Shown here: one piece after another, positions 18,297 through 27,332 of the stretch
How positions within the stretch are numbered: the stretch's first letter is position 1
Layout of the letters: every line of letters starts with the position of its first letter
Source: Candidatus Moduliflexus flocculans
Lineage (GTDB): Bacteria > Moduliflexota > Moduliflexia > Moduliflexales > Moduliflexaceae
Length of the DNA stretch: 53,099 bases
Assembly (NCBI GenBank): GCA_000739515.1
Contig: DF820459.1
Coordinates: forward strand, 88,147-141,245
Direction: 5' to 3'
Notes under the pieces: model-generated
Seen by the model: only the letters and a program-made list of their open reading frames with translations
Told to the model about the DNA's origin: nothing
Database searches by the model: none
Position numbers and translations under genes: made by a program

Positions 18297-18883
18297 TATA
18301 TACAACCACGCATATTCAGCGGCTCAAGCAATTGCTATTGTTGACAATGGCCGTGATACTCGTCAGCATGGGATGGTATATTTACCAGTATCAACAAGAC
18401 GGCGCAGGCGCAAAAGGCACTCGTCCAGCGCCCCAGCCAATCCAAAATGATTCCGATGTGTTTGTGGCGAACGTCTCCTTGACAGAAATGTCGAATGATC
18501 GTATTCTGTGGACATTGGAGGCGAAAGAAGCGCGTATCTACGCCCAGCGCAAGGAGACGATATTGAGCGGCGTGACGGTAGATTTCTACGATCAGGATGG
18601 GCAGAAAAGCACGCACTTGATCAGCGATCAGGGAGTGAAAGACGACAGCACGGGAAATATTATCGCGCGAGGGAATGTGGAAGCCACGTCTTTCAAAGAA
18701 GGGGTTGTGCTGCGAACCGAGGAATTGATGTACGACGCGGCAAAAAATATGATCGTGTCAACCACGCATGTCGAAATCGAACAAGGTGGCCTGATCACCA
18801 GCGGCGACGGGCTGGAATCGGATTTAAGTTTGAGTCATGCCAAAATATTAAAAAATGTGAAGACCTCTTTTAAAACGGAGTAG
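18293..18883 (+). CDS. lptC: LPS export protein LptC
   Basis: A 196-residue membrane-anchored periplasmic protein. An N-terminal helix (LLLLTMAVILVSMGWYIY, residues ~14-31) anchors the rest, which is a single beta-jellyroll of LptC type (WTLEAKEARIYAQRKETILS, then VDFYDQDGQKSTHLISDQG). It bridges the LptB-containing inner-membrane transporter to the LptA bridge. The start overlaps the HIT stop by ATGA, and lptA begins eight bases downstream, so the genes form an operon. The lptF/G permease genes are not in this window. Confidence 0.8.
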   Translation: MIYTTTHIQRLKQLLLLTMAVILVSMGWYIYQYQQDGAGAKGTRPAPQPIQNDSDVFVANVSLTEMSNDRILWTLEAKEARIYAQRKETILSGVTVDFYDQDGQKSTHLISDQGVKDDSTGNIIARGNVEATSFKEGVVLRTEELMYDAAKNMIVSTTHVEIEQGGLITSGDGLESDLSLSHAKILKNVKTSFKTE

Positions 18884-18891
18884 GGATTTTT

Positions 18892-20325
18892 ATGAGAGCA
18901 ATACGACGATTGATGCGATTGCGGTGGTTTCAGGGGATGCTATGGGGCCTGTTCTGCGCGTGTATCGCATGTTCGAATATGACGAATGGGCAGGAGCCAG
19001 CGATTGACGCACAAGCCACGCCGACTCCCGCAAAAACGCCGAGCAAAGTCGTGGATATCAGCGCTGAAAATTTTAATTTTAACAAAGCGCAAAAAATTAT
19101 TACCTACAGTGGAAACGTCAAAGTCGTGCAACAAGAGACAACCCTGTTTTCAGATCGATTGGAAGCGCATCTTGATGAGAGCGGACGCCAGATTGCGAAA
19201 ACAGTGGCTTCTGGAAATGTGCGGATTGCGAGTTCTTCTGGCATGGCAACCGGCGAACAGGGCATCTTTTATAACACCGAACAAAAGATCGAATTAATTG
19301 GGAATGCGAAAGTCTGGCAAGATAATAACACAGTTACGGCGCAGCGTATCGTCGCGTTCTTACAGGAAAAAGTGGTCGAAGCTTACGCTGATGAGGCTAA
19401 AACAGATAGTCGTGTTGTCATGACCATCTATTCTACCGGAGAATTTTCCAACCCTTTCGAGATGATGTCAGGCGCGACTGAGACGCCTCAACCAGAGCCT
19501 TTGGCAGCACAGCCAACCGCAGAAGCCACTGTTGAGAAAAAAGAGGATGCGCCAAAAGGAGATGAGAAGGCGACTCCCGCTGTGATTACGTCAAAGACGC
19601 TGCGATTAAATGACAACGAACATCGGGCGATTTTTACTGGCGACGTAGTTGCGAAAAAGCCGCCGACCGAATTGCGAGCAGATGAAATGATTGTCTATAT
19701 CATGAAAACGCCGGATAATCGCAATGATATTGAAAAAATAGACGTGTCCGGCCATGTCAAAGTCACGCATGAGACGACGGTGATTACCGGCGAAACCGGT
19801 GAATTTTTAAACAAGGCGCAAAAGGCGACTGTCAGAGGCACGCCTGAGAAAAAGGCGCATGTTGACGATTCCGCGCAAAATCTGACGATGGACGCGCTGA
19901 TTATTACCGCCAATTTAGCAACCGGAGAAATCGGCGCGACAGGCGCAGCAACGCAAGTTGAGCCGGAGAATGAAACCGAGGAGCCGGGCAAAGAGCGCAT
20001 TCACATGCAATTCGGCGTGGACGATGCGCAAACCATGTTAGATCAGCCGGCAACTCAGCCAACGACGTATAGCATTACCGAAGAATCGGTCGCAAAATTC
20101 CGGCAGGAAAAAATTCCTGACGCGACGATTGAAAAATTATCTCCGCTGAAAAATCAGATGTTTTCTCATGAAGCTGATTTTCTCAAAGCGGTTGAAGATG
20201 CCATCGGCAAAGAGTTGACGGCGAAATATAAAAAAGCGCTGCTGAAACATAGCGCCAAAGTCGAAAAAACGACTGAAAAAGGGGAGAATCCGTCGGTGAC
20301 GATTTATCCCAAAAAAGGAAAATAG
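18892..20325 (+). CDS. lptA: LptA/OstA-like LPS-transport protein, large
   Basis: A 477-residue secreted protein, more than twice the usual ~180-residue LptA. A signal or lipoprotein-like N-terminus (LWGLFCACIACSNMTNGQEP) precedes at least two OstA-type repeats: VDISAENFNFNKAQKIITYS at ~55 with SGNVKVVQQETTLFSDRLEA, then LRLNDNEHRAIFTGDVVAKK at ~242 with RADEMIVYIMK and SGHVKVTHETTVITGETGEF. The last ~100 residues are Lys/Glu-rich and unassigned. It probably forms part of the periplasmic LPS bridge. It sits between lptC and lptB. The double OstA domain could extend the bridge or combine LptA with a second OstA protein. Confidence 0.75.
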   Translation: MRAIRRLMRLRWFQGMLWGLFCACIACSNMTNGQEPAIDAQATPTPAKTPSKVVDISAENFNFNKAQKIITYSGNVKVVQQETTLFSDRLEAHLDESGRQIAKTVASGNVRIASSSGMATGEQGIFYNTEQKIELIGNAKVWQDNNTVTAQRIVAFLQEKVVEAYADEAKTDSRVVMTIYSTGEFSNPFEMMSGATETPQPEPLAAQPTAEATVEKKEDAPKGDEKATPAVITSKTLRLNDNEHRAIFTGDVVAKKPPTELRADEMIVYIMKTPDNRNDIEKIDVSGHVKVTHETTVITGETGEFLNKAQKATVRGTPEKKAHVDDSAQNLTMDALIITANLATGEIGATGAATQVEPENETEEPGKERIHMQFGVDDAQTMLDQPATQPTTYSITEESVAKFRQEKIPDATIEKLSPLKNQMFSHEADFLKAVEDAIGKELTAKYKKALLKHSAKVEKTTEKGENPSVTIYPKKGK

Positions 20326-20390
20326 GTAAATATTCAGGAGCGCATTGCCCGTAAAAATTGTCGCGGGGAATCCTGAATAATTGGTATTTT

Positions 20391-21113
20391 ATGTCATGTA
20401 TTATTGTTGAAAATTTGCAAAAGTCCTATAAAGGACGGACAGTAGTGAATGATGTCAGTTTTTATCTTGACCAGGGCGAAGTGGTTGGTCTGCTTGGCCC
20501 GAACGGCGCGGGGAAAACGACATCATTTTATATGGTCGTCGGCCTGGTCAGCCCTGAACAGGGGCGTATTTTTTTAGATCAGGAGAATATCACGCATTAC
20601 CCGATGTATATTCGCGCCAGAAAAGGGGTGGGGTATCTTGCGCAAGAGCCATCTGCATTTCGCAAACTGACAGTGGAAGAAAACATTTTAGCGATTCTCG
20701 AAACGCTTGACCTGTCGTCGCATGAACGCAAAATGCGGTTAGAAACGCTCCTGGAAGAATTAGATATCTTGCATCTGCGAAAAAGCAAAGCCTATACGCT
20801 GTCTGGCGGCGAACGACGGCGTTTAGAGGTCACGCGGGCGCTTGCCACGAATCCATCGTTTATTTTGCTGGATGAGCCGTTCGCTGGCATTGACCCGAAA
20901 GCAATTGCGGATATTCAAAAGATTATCGAACGACTGGCAGAAAAACAGATTGGGATTCTCATTACGGATCATAATGTCCGGGAAACCTTAAAAAGCACGG
21001 ATCGCGCGTATATCATGACGGATGGGGAAATCCGTTTTTCAGGGACGCCGATTGAGTTAGCGTTTAACGAAAAAGCAAAAGAACTATACCTCGGCGAGGG
21101 GTTTATGTTATAA
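20391..21113 (+). CDS. lptB: LPS export ABC transporter ATP-binding protein LptB
   Basis: A 240-residue ATPase powering LPS extraction. Walker [14 protein letters not shown]-loop [18 protein letters not shown], signature [15 protein letters not shown], Walker [14 protein letters not shown] and H-loop [10 protein letters not shown] are all intact. SKYGRT-like start ([20 protein letters not shown]) is LptB-typical. I use the ATG at 20391; a TTG 33 bases upstream would add 11 unconserved residues. No strong ribosome binding site is seen, and an inverted repeat (ATTCAGGA / TCCTGAAT, ~20336-20378) occupies the leader. rpoN follows, the classic lptB-rpoN neighbourhood. Confidence 0.95.
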   Translation: MSCIIVENLQKSYKGRTVVNDVSFYLDQGEVVGLLGPNGAGKTTSFYMVVGLVSPEQGRIFLDQENITHYPMYIRARKGVGYLAQEPSAFRKLTVEENILAILETLDLSSHERKMRLETLLEELDILHLRKSKAYTLSGGERRRLEVTRALATNPSFILLDEPFAGIDPKAIADIQKIIERLAEKQIGILITDHNVRETLKSTDRAYIMTDGEIRFSGTPIELAFNEKAKELYLGEGFML

Positions 21114-21191
21114 TCGCCTGAACGCTCGCCGCTTTTCGCCGTCGCTCACCATGCTTGGCCATGCTGAGCGCAGCCAAAGAACGCATCGCAT

Positions 21192-21239
21192 AAGGAGAGG
21201 AACTTGAGGCGAAGATGCCTTAAGATAGGTCGCGCATGA
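21192..21239 (+). promoter_or_regulatory. Strong RBS and 11-codon leader ORF overlapping the rpoN start
   Basis: AAGGAGAGG at 21192-21200 precedes TTG at 21204, which opens an 11-residue frame rich in Arg and Lys, ending in TGA at 21237-21239. That stop overlaps the rpoN ATG (21236) as ATGA. The rpoN ATG has no good Shine-Dalgarno of its own, so rpoN may be translated by coupling to this leader. Confidence 0.4.
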
Positions 21240-23521
21240 ATGTGGATACCAGAATAAATCTGAATCTGTCGCAACGTCTTGTGATGACGCCGATGTTGCA
21301 GCAAGCGATTAAGTTGCTGCAAATGTCGCGCCTGGAATTGGTTGATCTCGTCAAACAGGAAATGCTGGAAAATCCTGTGTTAGAAGAGCTTGAGGATAAC
21401 GCCGAGAACGAACAGCAGGAAGACGATTTCTCTTCCTATGACGCCCATATGCCCGATGAGCGGTATGATGATGCGCCTCCGCTCTCCGATCAGCCAGATA
21501 TTGAGGGGGCGGAACGTCAGCCGCAGCAAGAGTCTTCGGTGAATTGGGAAGAATATTTTAACGATAATCCCGGGGGATTGGGTTATACGGGCGAATTCGA
21601 GCCTGATGACAACAATCAATCGTTCGATAATCTTTTCAGCCGCCCGCAGTCCCTGTCCGAACATCTTGCCTGGCAGCTCCAGATGTCGCAACTGCCTGAG
21701 CGCGCCATGAAGATCGGACAATTTCTCATCGGGCAAATCGGTGATGACGGGTATTTGTTTCTTGAAGACCAGAGCGACGCCCCGACATTCAATATTTATT
21801 CGAGCAATATCCCGTTTAAACAACTGGAAGAGTATCATGCGACGGTGAACAGCGCCTTATGCCAGAAGATCAATAGCGAATTTGAGCGAGATTACCTTGC
21901 CGCTCGCTTGGATTTCTCCGGTTCGCAGGCGATGTTGGCAAACGTGGCGCTGCAAGAATATTATAACGATCTCATTGAGGGGCATTATCGCGAGACTATC
22001 GAGAAATTACGGCATTTTACGCTGGAAGATTATGAACTGATTGCGAAATCGTTCAGCGAGCTCTCCCTTCATCAGGTCGAATCCCTGACCGGCATCCCGA
22101 TGAAAGAGATCGAGCCTGGCTTGAAACGGCTGGCGCATATTTGCCGGACACTGCCGCAATTGATCGAGCGCCATTGTTCTGTGCTGGTAAAAGATACCTA
22201 TCTGACAAAGTTAGAGAAATTGGAATTAAGCCAGGAAGAACTGTATCTTGTCGAGTATCTTCTCTCGAATCTGTCAGCGGCAGAAGTAGCGTATATCGGC
22301 TATAAAGAACAAACAGACAAAGCGACGAAACATGAAGCCGAAATTCATGAGGCGCTCGAAAAACTGCGCCAATCCTACGCGCATATCGAGCAGTTGACTT
22401 CGCATAAGTATTATCTGATTCAGTTATATACCATTGGGTTGAGCTTAATTGGCGAGCGATTCACCCCCACCAGCCCGATTCGGTTTCAGAAATTCTTCCT
22501 CAAAGTGATGAATATCACGGAGGACGAGATTGCTGGCGTGGCGAATGTCTTTCGGCAGATTCGGAGCGAGTTTTATGCGCACGAAGAACCCATCGTTGAA
22601 AGCGAAGTGGAGGCTGTGCTCAAGCATATTCAGACATTTATGCCGACCGGCGTCGGGGCGCGGGATTTCAAGGAATGCCTCCTGATTCAGGCGAAGAGCC
22701 TTGATTTATTAGGAACGGAAGTTGAGCAGATTATCGCGCATTATCTGCATGAATTAGAGCGACATCGGTACGAATTTATTGCGCACCATTTGAATATTTC
22801 GAAAGAAGAGGTTGAAAGCGCCCAGCAGATCATCGCGAATATGTCGCCCCGGCCAGGCGGGGATTTTGTGGCCGAACGCCCGGAATACATCGTCCCCGAT
22901 ATTTATGTGTATAAGGTGGATGGCGATTATGAAGTCGTCTTGAATGAAGATGATTTGCCGAATTTGCGCATCAATCCAACCTATAAAAAAATTCTGACCA
23001 GCAACGAACGTGATGTGAGCGGCTCGACGCGGCAATATGTTGACCAGAAACTTCGTTCAGCGATGTGGTTTATTCGCAGTGTCGAACAGCGCAAGCGAAC
23101 GGTCTATAAAGTCGGAAAAAGCATTGTGAAGTTTCAGAAAAATTTTTTGGAATATGGCGTCTCTCATTTAAAACCATTGGTCTTGCGAGATGTGGCTGAT
23201 GATATTTCGATGCATGAATCTACTATCAGCCGCGTCACAACCAATAAATATATTCACACGCCACAAGGCGTATTCGAGTTGAAATATTTTTTCCACAGCG
23301 GCCTGGAAAGTTCTTCTGGCGGCGACGATGTGTCGTCCAGAGCCGTAAAAAAGAAAATCAAGCAGATGATTGACGAGGAAAATCCTGAGCACCCGCTCAG
23401 TGATAAAGATATCGAGAAACGGCTCACCGAAGAGGGCGTGGCGATTGCGCGTCGGACGATAGCGAAGTATCGGGAAGATATGAATATCCTATCGTCCATT
23501 GATCGAAAGCGGAAAAAGTGA
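21236..23521 (+). CDS. rpoN: RNA polymerase sigma-54 factor with a large central insertion
   Basis: A 761-residue sigma-54, far above the usual ~450-500. Region I is normal (LNLSQRLVMTPMLQQAIKLL, then LELVDLVKQEMLENPVLEE). An acidic region II follows. The core-binding domain starts with IGQIGDDGYLF (~163-173) but is interrupted for ~280 residues before resuming at VLKHIQTFMPTGVGARDFKE (~460). Normally ~30 residues separate these points. The DNA-binding half is complete, with VEQRKRTVYKVGKSIVKFQK, DVADDISMHESTISRVTTNK and the RpoN box ARRTIAKYRE. The insert is helical, acidic and of no fold I recognise. Flanked by lptB and hpf, as usual. Confidence 0.93.
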   Translation: MNVDTRINLNLSQRLVMTPMLQQAIKLLQMSRLELVDLVKQEMLENPVLEELEDNAENEQQEDDFSSYDAHMPDERYDDAPPLSDQPDIEGAERQPQQESSVNWEEYFNDNPGGLGYTGEFEPDDNNQSFDNLFSRPQSLSEHLAWQLQMSQLPERAMKIGQFLIGQIGDDGYLFLEDQSDAPTFNIYSSNIPFKQLEEYHATVNSALCQKINSEFERDYLAARLDFSGSQAMLANVALQEYYNDLIEGHYRETIEKLRHFTLEDYELIAKSFSELSLHQVESLTGIPMKEIEPGLKRLAHICRTLPQLIERHCSVLVKDTYLTKLEKLELSQEELYLVEYLLSNLSAAEVAYIGYKEQTDKATKHEAEIHEALEKLRQSYAHIEQLTSHKYYLIQLYTIGLSLIGERFTPTSPIRFQKFFLKVMNITEDEIAGVANVFRQIRSEFYAHEEPIVESEVEAVLKHIQTFMPTGVGARDFKECLLIQAKSLDLLGTEVEQIIAHYLHELERHRYEFIAHHLNISKEEVESAQQIIANMSPRPGGDFVAERPEYIVPDIYVYKVDGDYEVVLNEDDLPNLRINPTYKKILTSNERDVSGSTRQYVDQKLRSAMWFIRSVEQRKRTVYKVGKSIVKFQKNFLEYGVSHLKPLVLRDVADDISMHESTISRVTTNKYIHTPQGVFELKYFFHSGLESSSGGDDVSSRAVKKKIKQMIDEENPEHPLSDKDIEKRLTEEGVAIARRTIAKYREDMNILSSIDRKRKK

Positions 23522-23581
23522 GTGATGGACGCATCGTCGTGGTGACCTGCGTGCCATTACCCCATTGCAAGGAGGCAGACT

Positions 23582-24124
23582 ATGCAATTAACAGTCACCG
23601 GCAGACACTTTGAGATTACCGACCCGTTGCGACAGCATATTGATGAAAAAATGAGCAAACTCAGCCGGTATATAGACAATGTGACAGACGTGCATGTCGT
23701 ATTGTCTGTTGAAAAACATCGTCATACGGCGGAAGTCGTGTTTCAAACGAATGGAGCGACAATTCGCGGCGTGGAAGAACAACATGACATGTACCTCGCA
23801 TTCGATACGGTGATGGAGAAAATAGAACGCCAAATCAAAAAACTCAAAGAAAAAGGAAGCCGGAAAGGCCGCGCAGGATCAAAAGAGATCGTGCAGGCTG
23901 AAAATGAAGACGAGGGCGAAGATTCGGAGGGTGAGCAACAAACGCCCCAGATCATTCGATCTCCCAAAATGGCAGTGAAGCCGATGTCGGTTGATGAAGC
24001 AGCCATGCAACTGGGTGTCACGCGCGATGAATTTTTGATGTTTCTGAATTCAGAAACGAATCAGATTAACGTGCTCTACACCAGACGCGATGGACACTAT
24101 GAGCTGATTGAACCCGAATATTGA
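23582..24124 (+). CDS. hpf: Ribosome hibernation promoting factor (long form)
   Basis: A 180-residue protein that dimerises 70S ribosomes in stationary phase. The N-terminal beta-alpha-beta-beta-beta-alpha domain is recognised by MQLTVTGRHFEITDPLRQHI, HVVLSVEKHRHTAEVVF and DMYLAFDTVMEKIERQIKKL. A charged linker (~95-125) precedes a C-terminal dimerisation domain (KMAVKPMSVDEAAMQLGVT, NVLYTRRDGHYELIEPEY). The ATG has a good AAGGAGG. Position between rpoN and ptsN is conserved in many diderms. The palindrome at 24132-24173 follows the stop. Confidence 0.93.
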   Translation: MQLTVTGRHFEITDPLRQHIDEKMSKLSRYIDNVTDVHVVLSVEKHRHTAEVVFQTNGATIRGVEEQHDMYLAFDTVMEKIERQIKKLKEKGSRKGRAGSKEIVQAENEDEGEDSEGEQQTPQIIRSPKMAVKPMSVDEAAMQLGVTRDEFLMFLNSETNQINVLYTRRDGHYELIEPEY

Positions 24125-24131
24125 TATTTGC

Positions 24132-24173
24132 CTTGTGACATTGTTCTCCTCTGGGGCGAGACAATGTCACAAG
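24132..24173. promoter_or_regulatory. Perfect 13-bp inverted repeat between hpf and ptsN
   Basis: CTTGTGACATTGT (24132-24144) and ACAATGTCACAAG (24161-24173) separated by 16 bases. No T-run follows, so an operator or an mRNA-processing hairpin that uncouples hpf from ptsN seems more likely than a terminator. Confidence 0.5.
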
Positions 24174-24188
24174 ACGAGATGAACGCTC

Positions 24189-24650
24189 ATGAAATTAATT
24201 GATATTTTAAAAGAATCGTCAGTCATCGCAGATTTACAGGCGAACACCAAGACAGAAGTTCTTGATGCGCTCGTGAATGCCGTGGCGAAAAGTTATCCCG
24301 CAATTGATAAACGCGAGATGCTGAATGTGTTGCTGGAACGAGAAAAATTAGGCAGCACGGGAATCGGGGATGGCATTGCGATTCCTCACGGGAAACTGCC
24401 TAATATCCCAGATATTATTTCCGGGTTTGCCTTGTCGAAATCGGGGATCGAATTCGATTCTTTGGACGGAAAACCCGCGTATCTGTTCTTTCTCTTAGTG
24501 GCGCCAGATAATTCTGTTGGAACGCATTTGAAGATGTTAGCGCGGATTTCACGGATGCTGAAAAACACGGCATTCCGTAACAAATTAATGAATGCCACAT
24601 CCCAAAAAGATATTTACCGAATCATCTCGGAGGAAGATTCCAAATATTAA
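24189..24650 (+). CDS. ptsN: Nitrogen-type PTS EIIA protein
   Basis: A 153-residue EIIA domain phosphorylated on the His in STGIGDGIAIPHGKLPNI (near residue 67). SALSKSG-like and FLLVAPDNSVGTHLKMLARI segments are family-typical. In the PTS-Ntr route this protein is a regulator of ion transport and sigma-54-related metabolism rather than a sugar transporter, and the rpoN-hpf neighbourhood supports that. It is followed by a mannose-type EIIA, HPr and EI. Start ATG 24189 is 15 bases after the inverted repeat. Confidence 0.92.
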   Translation: MKLIDILKESSVIADLQANTKTEVLDALVNAVAKSYPAIDKREMLNVLLEREKLGSTGIGDGIAIPHGKLPNIPDIISGFALSKSGIEFDSLDGKPAYLFFLLVAPDNSVGTHLKMLARISRMLKNTAFRNKLMNATSQKDIYRIISEEDSKY

Positions 24651-24798
24651 AGATCGGAGAGTGGTCTCCATGTATCCTTGTGGTGCAGGCGATACAGAGA
24701 AGAACAAGGGTTAAGGGATAAAAAGAGCGATCAGAACACTGCCGATTGTGCGAACGTCATGCGCTTTCTATTACCTTTTCCCATGCTCTTAATCCCTG

Positions 24799-25209
24799 AT
24801 GATTGGTGGAGTGATTGTCTCTCATGGACAGTTAGGCGATGAACTGATCCGAACTGCCGAAATGATTATGGGGAAGATTCCCAATCTGACGGCAGTCTCG
24901 ATCGATGTCACGACAGATGTTGAAGCGTCGCGAGAGCAGATTCGACGTGCGATTCAGGCCGTAAATCATGGTTCTGGCGTAATCATTTTTACGGATATGT
25001 TTGGAGGGACGCCGTCGAACATCAGTCTCTCATTTTTAGATAGTGGCGATGTTGAAGTGATTACCGGTGTGAATTTAGCGATGCTGTTGCAATTAGCAAC
25101 CTTTCAAACGAACGAGCCGTTCCAAAACACGGTGAATCTGCTAAAACAACGCGGGCAGGAAAATATTCGTATTGCCAGTGAATTTTTGAAACATCATGGG
25201 AAAAAATAG
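24799..25209 (+). CDS. Mannose-family PTS EIIA protein
   Basis: A 136-residue EIIA(Man)-type domain with the phospho-His in IGGVIVSHGQLGDEL (residue ~9), and IIFTDMFGGTPSNISLSF, the conserved central motif. No EIIB, IIC or IID partner is encoded here, so it is likely regulatory, as in several Deltaproteobacteria where a lone ManX-type EIIA sits in the rpoN cluster. A 148-base spacer separates it from ptsN, the largest gap in the PTS part. HPr follows after 29 bases. Confidence 0.88.
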   Translation: MIGGVIVSHGQLGDELIRTAEMIMGKIPNLTAVSIDVTTDVEASREQIRRAIQAVNHGSGVIIFTDMFGGTPSNISLSFLDSGDVEVITGVNLAMLLQLATFQTNEPFQNTVNLLKQRGQENIRIASEFLKHHGKK

Positions 25210-25238
25210 CACGAGAACTACCTCCAAAGAGGCTTGTC

Positions 25239-25511
25239 ATGGCGGAAATCCGAGTTGCAACGATAAAAAATGAATTAGGCTTGCATGCCAGAGCGGCTGC
25301 ACAATTCGTCCAGACGGCAAATAAATTTCGCGCAGAGATTACCGTCTCAAAGGATGGCGAAGAAGTGAATGGCAAAAGTATTCTCAATCTCATGATGCTC
25401 GCCGCGCCAATTGGGTCTGAGATTCTGCTCAAGGCTGACGGAGAGGATGCCCTGGAGATGTTGGAATCGCTCTTGCGACTCATTGAGAATAAATTCGGAG
25501 AACCCAGATAA
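25239..25511 (+). CDS. ptsH: Phosphocarrier protein HPr
   Basis: A 90-residue PTS carrier. The active His is in NELGLHARAAAQFVQTANKF (residue ~15), and the regulatory-serine region GKSILNLMMLAAPIGSEI (Ser near 46) is present. AGAGG precedes the ATG. It shuttles phosphate from EI (next gene, 47 bases downstream) to the two EIIA proteins upstream. Presence of the Ser46-type site hints at HPr kinase control, but no hprK is in the window. Confidence 0.95.
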   Translation: MAEIRVATIKNELGLHARAAAQFVQTANKFRAEITVSKDGEEVNGKSILNLMMLAAPIGSEILLKADGEDALEMLESLLRLIENKFGEPR

Positions 25512-25557
25512 TTGGAAGAAAAGTGATTTTCTTTTCGATTGAAGAGGAGAGATATCC

Positions 25558-27306
25558 TTGGAATTTCGAGGGATTGCAGTTTCAGCAGGCATTGTGATTG
25601 GCAAAGCCTTCCGCCTGGAAAAAGAAACATACGACATCAAGCCCAATTGGGTAAAAGATGCCGATGTTGATAAGGAGGTTGAGCGGTTTTTCGCCGCGAT
25701 CCAGGCATCGAAAGATCAATTGCTGGCCATCAGAAAACGGATCGAACCCATGTCAGATAGCGAGCATCTGTCGATCATTGACGCGCATTTGATGATGATT
25801 GAAGATCAAATGCTGGTCAATGAAACGGTGGAATATATCCAACGTCATCGCTTGTCTGCGGAATGGTCGCTCAAGCGCGTATTAGATAAGCTGAAAGAGC
25901 ATTTTGACAGTTTGCAAGACCCCTACTTCAAGGAACGCAAGGATGATTTAACGCATATCGGCAATCGGATTTTTAATAACTTGTTAGGATTCGGACACAC
26001 AAGCCTTGCTGAATTAAAAGAAGATGTCATTGTCGTGGCGCATGATCTCTCTCCGGCCGATACCGCGCAAATGCGGAAAGAACGCGTGATTGCCTTTGTG
26101 ACCGAAGTCGGCAGCAAAACCTCGCATACGGCCATTATGGCGCATTCCCTCGAAATCCCAGCCGTTGTTGGCGTCGCGGGAATTTACGATGCCGTAAAAA
26201 CCGGCGAATCGCTGATTGTTGATGGCATTCGAGGGGTGGTGCAAGTCTCGCCGCAGCAGGATGTTTTTATCACATACCTCGATAAGCAGCGGCAGTTCAA
26301 GTATTACGAACGCGAACTGCAAAAGATGAAAGACCTCCCTGCCGTCACGACCGACAACAAAAAGGTGACGCTGATGGCGAATATCGAATTTATCAGCGAA
26401 GTGAAAGCGGTGTTAGAGCGCGGCGGCGAAGGCGTTGGCCTGTATCGCACGGAATTTCTTTACATGAACCGCTATTATCTCCCTTCTGAAGCCGAACATT
26501 TCCGGGCGTACAAAACGCTGGTTGAGCATTTGGGCGAGTATCCCGCCGTTATCCGCACGCTCGATCTCGGCGGCGATAAGTTCATTTCGCAATTAGATAT
26601 TTATGACGAATTGAACCCGGTGCTCGGATTGCGAGCGATCCGGCTCTGTTTAGAGCATGTTGATTTGTTTAAAACTCAACTGCGAGCGATTTTAAAGGCG
26701 AGCAATTACGGCAACATCAAAATCATGTATCCGATGATTTCCGGCATTGACGAACTGCGCAGCGCCAACGCCGTGTTAGAAGAAGTGAAAGCCGAGTTGC
26801 GGAAAGAAGGCGAGCCATTCGACGAACATATCCCCGTCGGCATCATGATCGAAATTCCGTCGGCGGCGATCACGAGCGACATTCTGGCCGAAGAAGCGGC
26901 CTTTTTCAGCATCGGCACGAACGATCTGATTCAATATTCCATTGCGATTGATCGCATCAATAAAAACGTCGCCTATCTCTATGAACCGCTCCACCCGGCG
27001 ATTCTCCGCCTGATTTCGCATGTCATCACTGCGGCGCACGCTAAAGGCATCACTGTCGGCATGTGCGGCGAAATGGCGAGCGACCCCAAATATACGCTAT
27101 TGCTGCTCGGCATGGGTTTAGATCAATACAGCACGAACGCCGATGCGCTGTTGAAAATCAAAAAAATCATCCGCTCTGTTTCCTTTGCGGAAGCCCACGA
27201 CATCGCCCAGCAAGCCCTCTCCTATTCCTCCGCGGCGGACACGGAAAAATTCATCACCGACCTCATGGAAAGCCGCTTCCCCGACATTTTCTGCTACTTC
27301 GATTAA
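25558..27306 (+). CDS. ptsI: PTS enzyme I (phosphoenolpyruvate-protein phosphotransferase)
   Basis: A 582-residue enzyme using PEP to phosphorylate HPr. The active His lies in TEVGSKTSHTAIMAHSLEIP (~190). The PEP-binding barrel has GVGLYRTEFLYMNR, MIEIPSAAITSDILAEEAAF, SIGTNDLIQYSIAIDR and the catalytic Cys in VGMCGEMASDP. Start is a TTG at 25558, supported by AGAGGAGAG just upstream and by the standard EFRGIAVSAGIVIGKAF N-terminus. Last gene of the conserved cluster. The repeat-rich island begins about 30 bases after its stop. Confidence 0.95.
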   Translation: MEFRGIAVSAGIVIGKAFRLEKETYDIKPNWVKDADVDKEVERFFAAIQASKDQLLAIRKRIEPMSDSEHLSIIDAHLMMIEDQMLVNETVEYIQRHRLSAEWSLKRVLDKLKEHFDSLQDPYFKERKDDLTHIGNRIFNNLLGFGHTSLAELKEDVIVVAHDLSPADTAQMRKERVIAFVTEVGSKTSHTAIMAHSLEIPAVVGVAGIYDAVKTGESLIVDGIRGVVQVSPQQDVFITYLDKQRQFKYYERELQKMKDLPAVTTDNKKVTLMANIEFISEVKAVLERGGEGVGLYRTEFLYMNRYYLPSEAEHFRAYKTLVEHLGEYPAVIRTLDLGGDKFISQLDIYDELNPVLGLRAIRLCLEHVDLFKTQLRAILKASNYGNIKIMYPMISGIDELRSANAVLEEVKAELRKEGEPFDEHIPVGIMIEIPSAAITSDILAEEAAFFSIGTNDLIQYSIAIDRINKNVAYLYEPLHPAILRLISHVITAAHAKGITVGMCGEMASDPKYTLLLLGMGLDQYSTNADALLKIKKIIRSVSFAEAHDIAQQALSYSSAADTEKFITDLMESRFPDIFCYFD

Positions 27307-27332
27307 GCATGAACACAACGCAGACAGCGCAG

